Source: Candidatus Thorarchaeota archaeon (GTDB lineage Archaea; Asgardarchaeota; Thorarchaeia; Thorarchaeales; Thorarchaeaceae). Taken from it: a stretch of 41,552 nucleotides of DNA. Shown here piece after piece: positions 14,794-22,673 of the stretch. The stretch's first letter is position 1; each line of letters opens with the position of its first letter. Under the pieces are notes generated by a model. It saw only the letters and a program-made list of their open reading frames with translations. It was not told where the DNA came from and did not search any database. Position numbers and translations under genes: made by a program. The stretch is from positions 89,025-130,576 of the forward strand of contig JAUVHR010000001.1 in NCBI GenBank assembly GCA_030593165.1. Direction: 5' to 3'.

Positions 14794-16110
14794 TCACTCT
14801 CCTAGAAACTTCTTCAAGTCAACACTTGGAAACTTGGCTCTTTCATAGCTCTTTCCCTCTGTTTCTAATGGTTTAGTGCAATCGAACCCACACTTGGTAG
14901 TCAACTTAGTTCCACTCTCAGCACTCGGGTCCAAGCTACTTCCTGGCTCCTTGTCTTTGATAAGCAAGTCTACATCAGCTTGAAACCTTGTAGCGAATGC
15001 CCACTCTCTATCGTACCTTGACTGTCTATCATAGATGTCTATGTCTTCATCATATATCCAGACATGTTTGGCACTGTGATGTCCGGCAAACGCGGCTTCG
15101 ATTGCTTTCAGACCGTCATCTTCATACTTCTTACGAATCTTTACGGCTACGTGAAGCCAGCTAGATCCTCCTGGAGTGATGTTCACATCAATTACATCTA
15201 TTCCTAGGTCCTTGACTTTCTTGTAGACGGTTGGTTCTCTGGGCATACCCATGAGAATCTTATGTTCTGCATGTCCAGGAAGAAGTCCTTGCCAAATTGC
15301 ATTCTTTCTGTGTGTAATCTTCTTCACTTCGAAGACTGGCTCTTGTCGAACGACATCAACTGTTTCTGTGAGGTCTATGAATGGGCCTTCGTCGTGCTTC
15401 TCATCCAGAATCACTCTTCCCTCAAGAACAAACTCACATTCAGCTGGTATCAACAAGTCAACTGTTTTTGCTCTTACCACCTTGATTGGCTGGAGCGCAT
15501 TGGCGATTTCTAGCTCATTAATGCCAGTTTCCACACTGGTTGCCGCTGCAATCAACACTTCTGGAGCGTTTCCAATACAGAATGCAACGTCCACCTCTCC
15601 ATTCTTCTCAAGGAATCTATGAAAGTCCCGACCTTGCACTACTCGTGCGACCATGCGATTTTCACCAATCTGCATAGCCCTATGAAAATCAAGATTCTGT
15701 CCATAATCGGGGTCTGCAGCCACAACAACACCCGAGGAGATGTATGGGCCACCATCAATCTCATTATGGACAAGAATTGGCAGCTGACTCAGGTCAACAC
15801 CATCATGTACAACTTCCTGACAAGTGGCTTCTGTGACTTCTTCAGGTACGCTACGATTCTCAATCGCCTTTGTCAAAGTGGGGATTATGTCTTCAGTTCT
15901 GATTCCAAAGTAATCAGCAATCTGACTTTTCGTACAAAAGAGATTTCCAGCAACTCGAAAGTCACTGTCACTTAGGTTCTCAAATAGGACCGGTTTTGGT
16001 TCAATAGCACTGAGAACACCAGCAATCTCTAGGTTCTTGGATATGCTCCTACTAACGACCGTCAGTTTGTTATCTTCACGAAGCTTGTTGATGTATTTTT
16101 CAAGTATCAT
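14794..16110 (-). CDS. UbiD-family decarboxylase, probable anhydromevalonate phosphate decarboxylase
   Basis: The 438-residue UbiD-superfamily enzyme probably decarboxylates trans-anhydromevalonate 5-phosphate to isopentenyl phosphate using prenylated FMN. UbiD features are YISSGVVVAADPDYGQNLDFHRAM, MVARVVQGRDFHRFLE, AECEFVLEGRV, then DEGPFIDLTETVD (acidic proton-relay region) and PREPTVYKKV. AGGTG precedes the ATG by six bases in the 12-base gap after mevalonate kinase. The substrate is inferred from the operon: kinase, this gene, then both phosphomevalonate dehydratase subunits. A UbiX-type flavin prenyltransferase and isopentenyl phosphate kinase would also be needed and are not in the window. 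Confidence 0.9.
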   Translation of the reverse strand: MILEKYINKLREDNKLTVVSRSISKNLEIAGVLSAIEPKPVLFENLSDSDFRVAGNLFCTKSQIADYFGIRTEDIIPTLTKAIENRSVPEEVTEATCQEVVHDGVDLSQLPILVHNEIDGGPYISSGVVVAADPDYGQNLDFHRAMQIGENRMVARVVQGRDFHRFLEKNGEVDVAFCIGNAPEVLIAAATSVETGINELEIANALQPIKVVRAKTVDLLIPAECEFVLEGRVILDEKHDEGPFIDLTETVDVVRQEPVFEVKKITHRKNAIWQGLLPGHAEHKILMGMPREPTVYKKVKDLGIDVIDVNITPGGSSWLHVAVKIRKKYEDDGLKAIEAAFAGHHSAKHVWIYDEDIDIYDRQSRYDREWAFATRFQADVDLLIKDKEPGSSLDPSAESGTKLTTKCGFDCTKPLETEGKSYERAKFPSVDLKKFLGE

Positions 16111-16122
16111 GATTCACACCTA

Positions 16123-17064
16123 CTATATTCCGAATGTTGTCGACTGGACGAAAGCGGCGCCACTCTTCTTGAGGACATCTGCAATCTGTATCATTGTGAC
16201 TTCATCAGGAGCTAATGATATCTGATTTCCGCCCCTTCCCGTCCCTGTCATTTTGGCTCCAATTGCTCCATTGTCACGAGCAATCGTGACCAGATTGTCT
16301 AGCTCATCGCATGAAACAGTGAGACTCTGCAGGAGTTCATGATTTCTGTTCATTTGTTTTCCAACTTCTATGGCATCAAGAGAAAACAGTGCATCCCTAG
16401 CCTTGTGCACAAGAATAGTGTAATCCTTTGCTATCGAGCTAAACCACTCCGGATTTTTCTCCTTCTTAGCTCTGACATCTCCAACCACTTCAGTAGTGCT
16501 TGCTGTTAGTCCCGTAGATGCAATCACCAAATACATGGGCTTCTTCAATCTCAGTGTTTCGAACTTGGGAGGCCCTCCGCTAAGGTCTCTTATGTACCAG
16601 ATGAGACCGCCATAAGTAGAAGCTGTGTTATCCAAACCTGAAGGTGTACCATGATAGCCCCTTTCACCCTCGTAGGCAATTCGGTTTATCTCATCATCGT
16701 TTAGACCAAGTCCGTATTCCTCGTTCATTGCTCTTGCAATTGCAACGCAGCTAGCTGCACTTGCACCGAAACCAGATGCACAAGTAAGGTCACCCTCCAA
16801 TTCGATGTATACTCCATCGGTCGATAGATCCACACAAACATGCTGCATGATGTTATCAATGGACACCCTTTGCTCATTCAGTTTCTTCTCTTTATAGCCC
16901 GGTACTGCAGGTCTTCTATCATCAATAGTCCAACCGGGTGAATCTGTTCGACTCACTTTCGCAATGGTTACAGAAGATATCCCAGCAGCCACTGAAGGCA
17001 TTCCATATACAACAAAATGTTCCCCAAACAAGATTGTCTTACCACGGCCTGAACCAATGCTCAT
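16123..17064 (-). CDS. mvk: Mevalonate kinase
   Basis: The 313-residue GHMP-family kinase phosphorylates mevalonate to 5-phosphomevalonate. GHMP motif 1 is GKTILFGEHFVVYGMPSVAAG, which includes the substrate-contacting GEH. Motif 2 is the glycine/serine ATP loop SGFGASAASCVAIARA. The catalytic Asp lies in GTPSGLDNTASTYGG, and motif 3 is GAKMTGTGRGG near residue 275. The ATP loop reads GFGASAA instead of the usual G-L-G-S-S-A, a mild variation. It is the first gene of the mevalonate operon. A CATTAACC element about 28 bases upstream suggests an almost leaderless transcript. Confidence 0.94.
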   Translation of the reverse strand: MSIGSGRGKTILFGEHFVVYGMPSVAAGISSVTIAKVSRTDSPGWTIDDRRPAVPGYKEKKLNEQRVSIDNIMQHVCVDLSTDGVYIELEGDLTCASGFGASAASCVAIARAMNEEYGLGLNDDEINRIAYEGERGYHGTPSGLDNTASTYGGLIWYIRDLSGGPPKFETLRLKKPMYLVIASTGLTASTTEVVGDVRAKKEKNPEWFSSIAKDYTILVHKARDALFSLDAIEVGKQMNRNHELLQSLTVSCDELDNLVTIARDNGAIGAKMTGTGRGGNQISLAPDEVTMIQIADVLKKSGAAFVQSTTFGI

Positions 17065-17219
17065 GACTTATTCACACTCAAACCCAGAGTTTGGTTAATG
17101 TCAATAATCCCCACTTTTGAACCTTCTCTTCAACACTAGTAAAACCGTGCTTCTCCACAAGATTCTTCTCTGCTGCTCACTAATCCGGACTACTGTAGTA
17201 ACGTTTGGATGAATGTGGT

Positions 17220-18182
17220 ATGAGAATCTTGGACCTGTTTTGTGGCGCTGGTGGCTTTTCATCCGGTTTCATAGGACTGGATGATGAGCATCTTGCCATT
17301 GACAACGATACAAATTCTCTCTCTACGTATACACTCAACTATTCTCGTGCCAGAATCTTGCAGAGGGATATCGGCAGGCTACACGCTATTGAAATCGAGA
17401 GAGCACTTGGTGCCACTCCAGATGTCGTGATAGCTTCACCTCCTTGTGAGGAATTCAGTTGGGCAAACCCCAACAGTAACACCCCCGCAGCTGAGCGTAT
17501 CTACGGTTCCGGGACCGCCCGCCTTCTTCTTGACACGATTCGCTTGATTGGAGACCTTTCTCCAGAGGTTTTCATAATTGAGAACGTTGCAGCACTTCTT
17601 CCGAGAGGAGGCCGCGAGATAGTTGCACGCGAGTTCAATCGTATTGGAGTTGACAACCTTCACTTCAACTTGATAAGGGCCCATCAACATGGAAACCCAT
17701 CCAAACGCCTTCGCGTCTTCATCAGCAATCTAGAACTCAATCTTCCTCGTCACGCACCACCGAAAGTGATGGAAGCAATTGGCGACTTGCCCCCACTTGA
17801 ACAAGGTGCACTGTTCTCCCCCTCTAATGATGTACCAAATCATGAATTACGTATCATAACTGATGATAAACTGAAACAAGTGCGGAAGACACGAGGGGGT
17901 CAGGGGATTCGCTATTTCAGGAGTTCAAAAGACCGGACAAAGCCCAACTGGGTTAGACTCTTCCCTGATCGGGTTGCCACATCCATCATCGGATTATCAC
18001 GTTACATACACCCATATGCGGACCGTCTTCTTACCGTAAGGGAACATGCACGCTTGATGTCATACCTGGATACCTTCATATTCACCGGTCCAATTGATAG
18101 TCAGTACAACCAGATTGGCGAATCTGTTCCACCGCTAATCTCAAGTCTAATTGCTAAGGAGGTTCAGAAACATATTGAGTGA
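17220..18182 (+). CDS. C5-cytosine DNA methyltransferase, solitary
   Basis: A 320-residue AdoMet-dependent cytosine methyltransferase with motifs in the standard order. Motif I is ILDLFCGAGGFSSGF. Motif IV is SPPCEEFSWAN with catalytic Cys76, and VI is FIIENV with Glu121. VIII is GNPSKRLRVF, IX is LTVREHARLMSYLDTFIF and X is YNQIGESVPPLIS. The variable region between VIII and IX is short, implying a small target-recognition domain. Motif IV has PPCEEFS, where most Dcm enzymes have PCQ. The start is the ATG at 17220; an upstream TTG at 17205 is less likely. No endonuclease gene is adjacent. The 3' end overlaps the next gene by eight bases. Confidence 0.92.
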   Translation: MRILDLFCGAGGFSSGFIGLDDEHLAIDNDTNSLSTYTLNYSRARILQRDIGRLHAIEIERALGATPDVVIASPPCEEFSWANPNSNTPAAERIYGSGTARLLLDTIRLIGDLSPEVFIIENVAALLPRGGREIVAREFNRIGVDNLHFNLIRAHQHGNPSKRLRVFISNLELNLPRHAPPKVMEAIGDLPPLEQGALFSPSNDVPNHELRIITDDKLKQVRKTRGGQGIRYFRSSKDRTKPNWVRLFPDRVATSIIGLSRYIHPYADRLLTVREHARLMSYLDTFIFTGPIDSQYNQIGESVPPLISSLIAKEVQKHIE

Positions 18183-18651
18183 CATCACAAAGAACATCTA
18201 TGTAATACTCCACAATGTACATGCAGTTTCAAAGGTTCTCGAAACCGTACAAGTCGTCTATGGTCTGGGCTTTCAGAACTTTGTCGTTACAAAGGCTGAA
18301 GGTTCCGCTGCACAATCAGGAGTTCCAGATGCAAATCGACTTGCGATAAAAATGAAGAAGAACTTCATGGTCCTTCCTGACCTGAAAGATGCAATAGAGC
18401 TTCTAGAGGTCGAGGAGCCTCTTCTTCTCGTTTCACCAGTCTTAACAAAGGAGCGCGTTGACTTGGGGCAGCTAGTGGAACAGACAAAGACGGGTGAAAA
18501 GCTCGTACTAGTCTTCTCAGCGAGCAATAGTTCATTCTCGAGGAAAGAGATGGACTTGGGCAAGTGTGTGAGCCTACAGTCCAAGATTGACATAGGTCCC
18601 TCAGGTACAGCAGCTGTTATACTCTATGCACTCTCTAATGAAATTGCTTGA
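18175..18651 (+). CDS. Conserved archaeal protein (COG1531-like, 'RecB-family nuclease' in annotations)
   Basis: About 158 residues. It matches a small archaeal family whose members read IYVILHNV...VYGLGFQNFVVTKAEGSAAQSGVPDA, then VLPDLKDAIELL and a C-terminal DIGPSGTAAVILYAL. Databases often call it a RecB-type nuclease, but I see no PD-(D/E)xK pattern. The glycine-rich alternation is more reminiscent of a SPOUT-type methyltransferase knot. The function is therefore unknown. The start is set at the TTG at 18175 because AAGGAGG (18156-18162) lies 12 bases upstream; the overlap with the methyltransferase gene suggests cotranscription. Confidence 0.7.
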   Translation: MSDITKNIYVILHNVHAVSKVLETVQVVYGLGFQNFVVTKAEGSAAQSGVPDANRLAIKMKKNFMVLPDLKDAIELLEVEEPLLLVSPVLTKERVDLGQLVEQTKTGEKLVLVFSASNSSFSRKEMDLGKCVSLQSKIDIGPSGTAAVILYALSNEIA

Positions 18652-18663
18652 AAAATGTTGTAT

Positions 18664-18960
18664 TCAGAAGATATCAGGAATCAGTGCCTTGGATCTATGA
18701 AGTTTAGCAATCAATAGAAACTTGATAGTGGCAGTCTTTGAGGGGATCAGGTCCAATGGACTCACACCCATGAGCTTGCAGAGGGCGGTTGTGGTAGAAG
18801 CAAGTCTGTTGCATGTAGGACTGACAAAGACGTTCTTCTTTCCAAGTTGTTCTACTAAGCGCTCCTGTGTTTCTTCTATTGCACAATCTCCTGCGATAAA
18901 CACTCTACCAGTGATAGAGTCCAGAGTTTCAGGAGTGAAGCCCTTCCCCATAAGGATCAT
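18664..18960 (-). CDS. Hypothetical protein, 98 aa
   Basis: A compact alpha/beta protein: GRVFIAGDCAIEETQERLVEQLG, then NVFVSPTCNRLASTTTALCKLMGVSPLDLIP, then a basic tail. It has three cysteines. The sequence is protein-like and follows the methyltransferase gene on the same strand after 26 bases. A strong AAGGAGG stands just upstream of the ATG, so it is very probably translated. It looks like the C-terminal half of a larger family, but I cannot name it. Its frame stays open upstream through the methyltransferase end, without any start codon. Confidence 0.6.
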   Translation of the reverse strand: MILMGKGFTPETLDSITGRVFIAGDCAIEETQERLVEQLGKKNVFVSPTCNRLASTTTALCKLMGVSPLDLIPSKTATIKFLLIAKLHRSKALIPDIF

Positions 18961-18986
18961 AAAGCCTCCTTCGTCTGGAATCTCTG

Positions 18987-19700
18987 CTACTCCTTCACTC
19001 CCACGAATATCCCAGTTCTCTCCATGAGACCTGGCTCCACATAGTTCACAGTGAATCCGCTTTCTTCCATAGTACTCGTGAATGCACTTCTCGGGAAGAT
19101 ACCCATAGGACTTGGGTCAACCAAGTGCTCGACCTTCTCATCTGTTGCTATGAGAAAGTGAAAGTTGAGATAGAGGACATTTCCCTCCATTTTACTAGCA
19201 TTCACACGGGCGATCTTGATGTCTGGTTGGTCTAGACAGAGGATTCCCGTGAACTTTGGATGAACACTTTCTTCGGTAACAAATGGCTCAATAACAACTA
19301 TACCACCTGATTTGGTGTGTCTTGAGAATGTGTGAATGACCTTCTCTAATTGCTCTTGTGTTGTTAGATGACCAATTGAACCAAAGAGGCTAGTGATGAT
19401 GTCGAATTTCCTATCCAGACTCATGTTGGTCATATTGGCTTGGAAGAACTCAACATCATTGTACTTCTCTCTGGCAACCTTGAGCATTGCTTCACTAAGG
19501 TCCAACCCACTCACTTCATAGTGCAGCCTGAGATACTCAATATGACCACCAGTTCCACATCCGACGTCTAGGAGGGTGACTCCAGCAGAAGTTTTGTACT
19601 TCTGAATAATCTCGTGAATTCTTTGTGACTCTGCCTCATAGTCTTTCCAAGAGTACATTGCGTCGTAATACTTGGCCATTATTTCATAGATGTCGGACAT
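18987..19700 (-). CDS. SAM-dependent class I methyltransferase
   Basis: The 237-residue Rossmann-fold methyltransferase has the AdoMet motif LLDVGCGTGGHIEYL (about 41-55), the acidic end of strand 2 in VSGLDLSEAML, FFQANMTNMSL (motif II/post-II) and FDIITSLFGSIGHLT (motif III). A helix with LEKVIHTFSRHTKSGGIVVIEP and a C-terminal FTSTMEESGFTVNYVEPGLMERTGIFVGV complete the fold. The N-terminal YYDAMYSWKDYEAE is common in small-molecule methyltransferases of the Methyltransf_25/31 groups. Substrate cannot be read from sequence. It lies just downstream of tRNA-Pro on the same strand. Confidence 0.88.
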   Translation of the reverse strand: MSDIYEIMAKYYDAMYSWKDYEAESQRIHEIIQKYKTSAGVTLLDVGCGTGGHIEYLRLHYEVSGLDLSEAMLKVAREKYNDVEFFQANMTNMSLDRKFDIITSLFGSIGHLTTQEQLEKVIHTFSRHTKSGGIVVIEPFVTEESVHPKFTGILCLDQPDIKIARVNASKMEGNVLYLNFHFLIATDEKVEHLVDPSPMGIFPRSAFTSTMEESGFTVNYVEPGLMERTGIFVGVKE

Positions 19701-19757
19701 ATCTTAACCGTACTACCAACCTTGAGAAAAGTATTTGCTATCTGAGCAGAGGAAAAG

Positions 19758-19834
19758 TGGTGGGCCGGACGAGATTCGAACTCGCGATCCCTTGGATCCG
19801 AACCAAGAATCATACCAAGCTAGACCACCGACCC
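19758..19834 (-). tRNA. tRNA-Pro (CGG), CCA encoded
   Basis: On the minus strand the acceptor stem GGGTCGG pairs with CCGGCCC (one U-G). The D arm contains TAGCTTGGTAT. The anticodon stem CTTGG/CCAAG closes the loop TTCGGAT, with anticodon CGG at 19800-19798. The T arm is GCGAG-TTCGAAT-CTCGT, the discriminator is A73, and CCA follows. No intron. A TATA-like ATTAAATC (19862-19869) stands 28 bases upstream. Confidence 0.95.
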
Positions 19835-20022
19835 ATTCGAGAGTCACCCTTTCTGCCACTGATTTAATCGTTTCGTTGCAAAATCCTCTCATCATAGTGT
19901 TTCCACAACGCCGTGACTGTTCCCAAGAGCAGACCTCTATCTTCAAAGATGTTCTCTATTACAGAGAACTGACCAACCATACGACATTTTAACACCGCTA
20001 TCAGAATCAAAGATTGAGCACA

Positions 20023-20409
20023 ATGTCACTCAATCCTTACGAGCTGAAGCGTCTTTCAAAAGAACAGCTTGGGCAGAATGATATAGAATTCTTCAGAGAA
20101 CGGTATGGCAAGAGGTTTGTGAGAGCATATCGAGCATTTGAAGAGAGCCGAGTGACCAAGTATGTTTTCCGGCCCAGTGAGTCGGTAAAGTGGACGGTCA
20201 AGGGGCGCAAGAGGCAGTACTTGGTAATTCCTGAAATCTTTTGCACATGCAGGGATTTCTACCAGTCCGTGGTAATAAACGGCGAGGCCAAGATGTGTTA
20301 TCATCTTCTAGCACAGCAAATTGCAGCAATCCGAAAACATCACAACACAATCGATAGCACTGATGTTGAACGGAGAAAGCTGTATTCTGAGTGGCGTAAG
20401 ACCGGTTAA
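20023..20409 (+). CDS. SWIM zinc-finger protein, Sws1-like
   Basis: About 128 residues. The zinc site CTC...(18 residues)...CYHLLA fits the SWIM pattern CxCx(n)CxH with the extra xxA that defines the Sws1/ZSWIM7 subgroup. A basic region (KGRKRQYLVIPE) precedes the metal site, and a charged C-terminal helix follows. In eukaryotes Sws1/Shu2 pairs with Rad51 paralogs to help recombination; small SWIM-only proteins exist in archaea. RadB is encoded elsewhere in this window, not adjacent. The ATG at 20023 is chosen over the TTG at 20014 because a TATA-like ATTTTAAC at 19986-19993 predicts transcription start near it. Confidence 0.75.
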   Translation: MSLNPYELKRLSKEQLGQNDIEFFRERYGKRFVRAYRAFEESRVTKYVFRPSESVKWTVKGRKRQYLVIPEIFCTCRDFYQSVVINGEAKMCYHLLAQQIAAIRKHHNTIDSTDVERRKLYSEWRKTG

Positions 20410-20500
20410 TCATTGTAGTTCATTGGATTGTATGAAGTAAGGTTTAAAACACAGCCCAGATTTTGGCACGCTGTCTGAGCGAAGAGGTCGGATGTAGTTC

Positions 20501-21610
20501 ATGTTACGTTTCAAGAGAGTACCACAAATTGCTGTTGTCATGATTACACTCATGTTAGTGATGACGTGTTTTCAGGGTGAAGTATCTGCTCAGACTGAAG
20601 ACATTGACCAAGTTGTGGTCCTTTTTGATCAGACTCACTTGAATCAATTCACAGCAGATGATGAAGCGCACGGTCTGAAATTGATGCTTGATATGGTGAA
20701 CACATCGACGAAATACATCGTACGAGTCAACATAGGTGACCCTCTCAATGAAACCATATTGAGCGATGTCGATATCCTAATCATAGCTGAACCGGACAGC
20801 TCAGCTGAATTTCAAGAGGATGAGGTCAGTGCGATTGCCGAGTTCTTGGCAAATGACAGCTCTCTGCTAGTTCTCGGTGGACCGACAATCGCCCAGAACT
20901 CAACTTACTGGATCGAACAACCATTCCGAGACACAGGAGACAACCTCGCTCTGAACAACTTCTTTGATGCAATCAATATGACCAGCGTTCGTTTCAGTGT
21001 GAATGAATCAGCTGACGGGACAATCAGGGCAGACACAATGTTTGACTATGAACACGCATTGAATGCATCAATCCCTTGGGTACTCGAGCTAGATTCCACA
21101 ACATGGGATACAACTCACCCAATCTTCAATGACATCAACTCTCTAATCACAATGGTCGGAACACTGAAACCAATTGATGTACCCAGTGCAGTTGCCACTG
21201 GCTATGACACATCTTTCGCACAATACCGCCGAGGTCCCAACACTTGGGCCAATGCTTCATTTCCAAACATGACTTTGGCGGAGTTCGAGGAGAAACCACT
21301 CTCCTATTCGGCGATAAATGGCACATTCCCGCCGTGGATGGCGGTTTTCGAGTTTGATGAGAGCAGAGTGATTGTAGCAGGCTCGACTATCATGTTCTCG
21401 GGACGGAATCTAGACTTTCCAGAGGCTAATTCCTTGTCTGAGCTTCAGTGGTTCTATCAGGCAGACAATTCACGCCTGTTCATGAATATGTTGAACTGGC
21501 TTTCCCAAGACTTCGTGGAATCACCAAGTGCAATCGTACCGATGGCTATTATATCATCTGCCATACTAATTCTTGGAGTAGCAGTCTACCTATTCAGGAA
21601 GATACGGTGA
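20501..21610 (+). CDS. Secreted, membrane-anchored protein with DUF4350/GATase-like domain
   Basis: 369 residues. An N-terminal signal peptide (basic MLRFKR, hydrophobic core about 10-27, cleavage near VSAQ) and one C-terminal transmembrane helix (about 345-364) followed by RKIR predict a type I membrane protein with a large extracytoplasmic domain. That domain begins VVVLFDQTHLNQF, then DVDILIIAEPDS, LLVLGGP and later VFEFDESRVIVAGSTIMFSG, resembling the GldG/DUF4350 'unknown-function secreted' amidotransferase-like fold. At least ten N-x-S/T sequons are present, so N-glycosylation is likely. A TATA box GGTTTAAAAC is at 20441-20450. The ligand is unknown. Confidence 0.75.
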   Translation: MLRFKRVPQIAVVMITLMLVMTCFQGEVSAQTEDIDQVVVLFDQTHLNQFTADDEAHGLKLMLDMVNTSTKYIVRVNIGDPLNETILSDVDILIIAEPDSSAEFQEDEVSAIAEFLANDSSLLVLGGPTIAQNSTYWIEQPFRDTGDNLALNNFFDAINMTSVRFSVNESADGTIRADTMFDYEHALNASIPWVLELDSTTWDTTHPIFNDINSLITMVGTLKPIDVPSAVATGYDTSFAQYRRGPNTWANASFPNMTLAEFEEKPLSYSAINGTFPPWMAVFEFDESRVIVAGSTIMFSGRNLDFPEANSLSELQWFYQADNSRLFMNMLNWLSQDFVESPSAIVPMAIISSAILILGVAVYLFRKIR

Positions 21611-21615
21611 TTTCC

Positions 21616-22224
21616 TTACCATTGTGGTCTAGGAAGTTTCCGGAGTTCAAGAGTCTTCTCTACAGCCTTTCGCAAATCATCTATTCCATCTCTCTTGCTA
21701 GCTGCAGTTACGATTATTCTCGGTTCAACTCCCGGTACAGCTTTCCTCATTTTCTCCCGCATAAACTCGAGCTCTTTTGGCAAGTCCTTCTTTCGGAGCT
21801 TGTCACTCTTATTTGCTACAATAATGACCTCTGGTGAGATTTCTGAAAGAAAGCTGTAGAACTCAACATCAACTGGTATCTCTCCTCTACTATCCCATCT
21901 CTCGAAAAGAGTGCGAAATAGGGATATATCCGTGATCAAAACGGAGAGGATGATTCGCTCACTCCATTTTTCCAGTTTCTGAATAAGAGATGTCTTCATC
22001 TCCTCGATAGCTGTTTTACTCTGTCCAGCCATGTACCCGAAGCCCGCAAGATCGACGATTACAAATGGACCAACATCAACCAATTGCTCCCATTTTGTAC
22101 TTCCTGGACGTTTGCCTATGCGCACTTTCTTGCCAGTCAGTTCTCTTACAGTACTACTTTTTCCAACATTGCTTCTTCCTGCAAAAACTATGAATGGCTT
22201 GTCTTTGTCAGTCCCCGGATTCAT
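21616..22224 (-). CDS. engB: EngB-type ribosome-associated GTPase
   Basis: The 202-residue TrmE-Era-EngA-like GTPase is involved, in bacteria, in large-subunit maturation. G1 is AGRSNVGKSS, switch I has GKRPGSTK, G3 is DLAGFGYMA, G4 is NKSDKL and G5 TAASKRDG. The DLAGFGY motif and the KRPG-T stretch are characteristic of EngB/YihA. The ATG overlaps the preceding small gene by four bases (ATGA), with GGAGAG as ribosome-binding site. It is last in the Elf1-37aa-78aa-EngB group and convergent with the secreted-protein gene, five bases from its stop. Confidence 0.92.
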   Translation of the reverse strand: MNPGTDKDKPFIVFAGRSNVGKSSTVRELTGKKVRIGKRPGSTKWEQLVDVGPFVIVDLAGFGYMAGQSKTAIEEMKTSLIQKLEKWSERIILSVLITDISLFRTLFERWDSRGEIPVDVEFYSFLSEISPEVIIVANKSDKLRKKDLPKELEFMREKMRKAVPGVEPRIIVTAASKRDGIDDLRKAVEKTLELRKLPRPQW

Positions 22225-22457
22225 CCGTTGCTCTCCTTCTTCATTACAAGTCTACGTACTTCGTTGACTAAGATCCGAATATCAGTTCTCAAAGTCACTT
22301 CAGCAGTTTCCATCTTGGAAAGAATCGCTTGGATGAATTGCTCGATGGACTCTGTTTCTGTACCCAGTTCTTGTATAAGAACTCTTAACGTTTCCAGATT
22401 AGCTATGTGTGATGCAATATTACCAAAAGCAAGTTGAATAAACGACTCAAGATTCAT
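22221..22457 (-). CDS. Hypothetical helical protein, 78 aa
   Basis: A wholly alpha-helical, acidic product with heptad-like hydrophobic spacing (LETLRVLIQELGTETESIEQFIQAIL, then VTLRTDIRILVNEVRRLVM), consistent with a short coiled coil or helical hairpin. It overlaps engB by four bases, so the two are translationally coupled. It starts 31 bases after the small membrane peptide gene. No known family. A partner of EngB is an obvious but untested idea. Confidence 0.6.
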   Translation of the reverse strand: MNLESFIQLAFGNIASHIANLETLRVLIQELGTETESIEQFIQAILSKMETAEVTLRTDIRILVNEVRRLVMKKESNG

Positions 22458-22488
22458 TGAGAGTCTTCTCCCAGAAGACTAATGACTA

Positions 22489-22602
22489 CTACTCCTCTTC
22501 TTCTTCACCATAAATCATGTAGCCCAGAATCAAGAATAGGGCTAGAATACCCAATGTACTAAGGATGATAGGCAGGACATCTACAAGAAAGCTGGGCTGC
22601 AT
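22489..22602 (-). CDS. 37-residue single-span membrane peptide
   Basis: A short frame on the minus strand encodes 37 residues: a five-residue start (MQPSF), a hydrophobic helix from about 6 to 31 rich in Leu/Ile, and an all-acidic end of five consecutive Glu. This predicts a tail-out single-span peptide with a strongly negative C-terminus. The frame fills the otherwise unexplained gap between Elf1 and the 78-aa gene, on the same strand, with GAGGGTG upstream of the ATG. Size and topology resemble tiny subunits of membrane complexes (for example the Ost4 class), but I claim no homology. Confidence 0.6.
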   Translation of the reverse strand: MQPSFLVDVLPIILSTLGILALFLILGYMIYGEEEEE

Positions 22603-22673
22603 ATGAATCTCGCACCCTCGGATGAACTCCGCTTATAATGGTTCCTGATTGTTGGCATTGCTCAACATGCCAA

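Noticed and set aside
18961-19117. Upstream extension of the 98-aa frame with a C-x-x-C (HCELCGARS) read inside the methyltransferase gene
   Set aside because: There is no start codon in this stretch, and the other frame encodes the conserved methyltransferase C-terminus, so the Cys pair is accidental.
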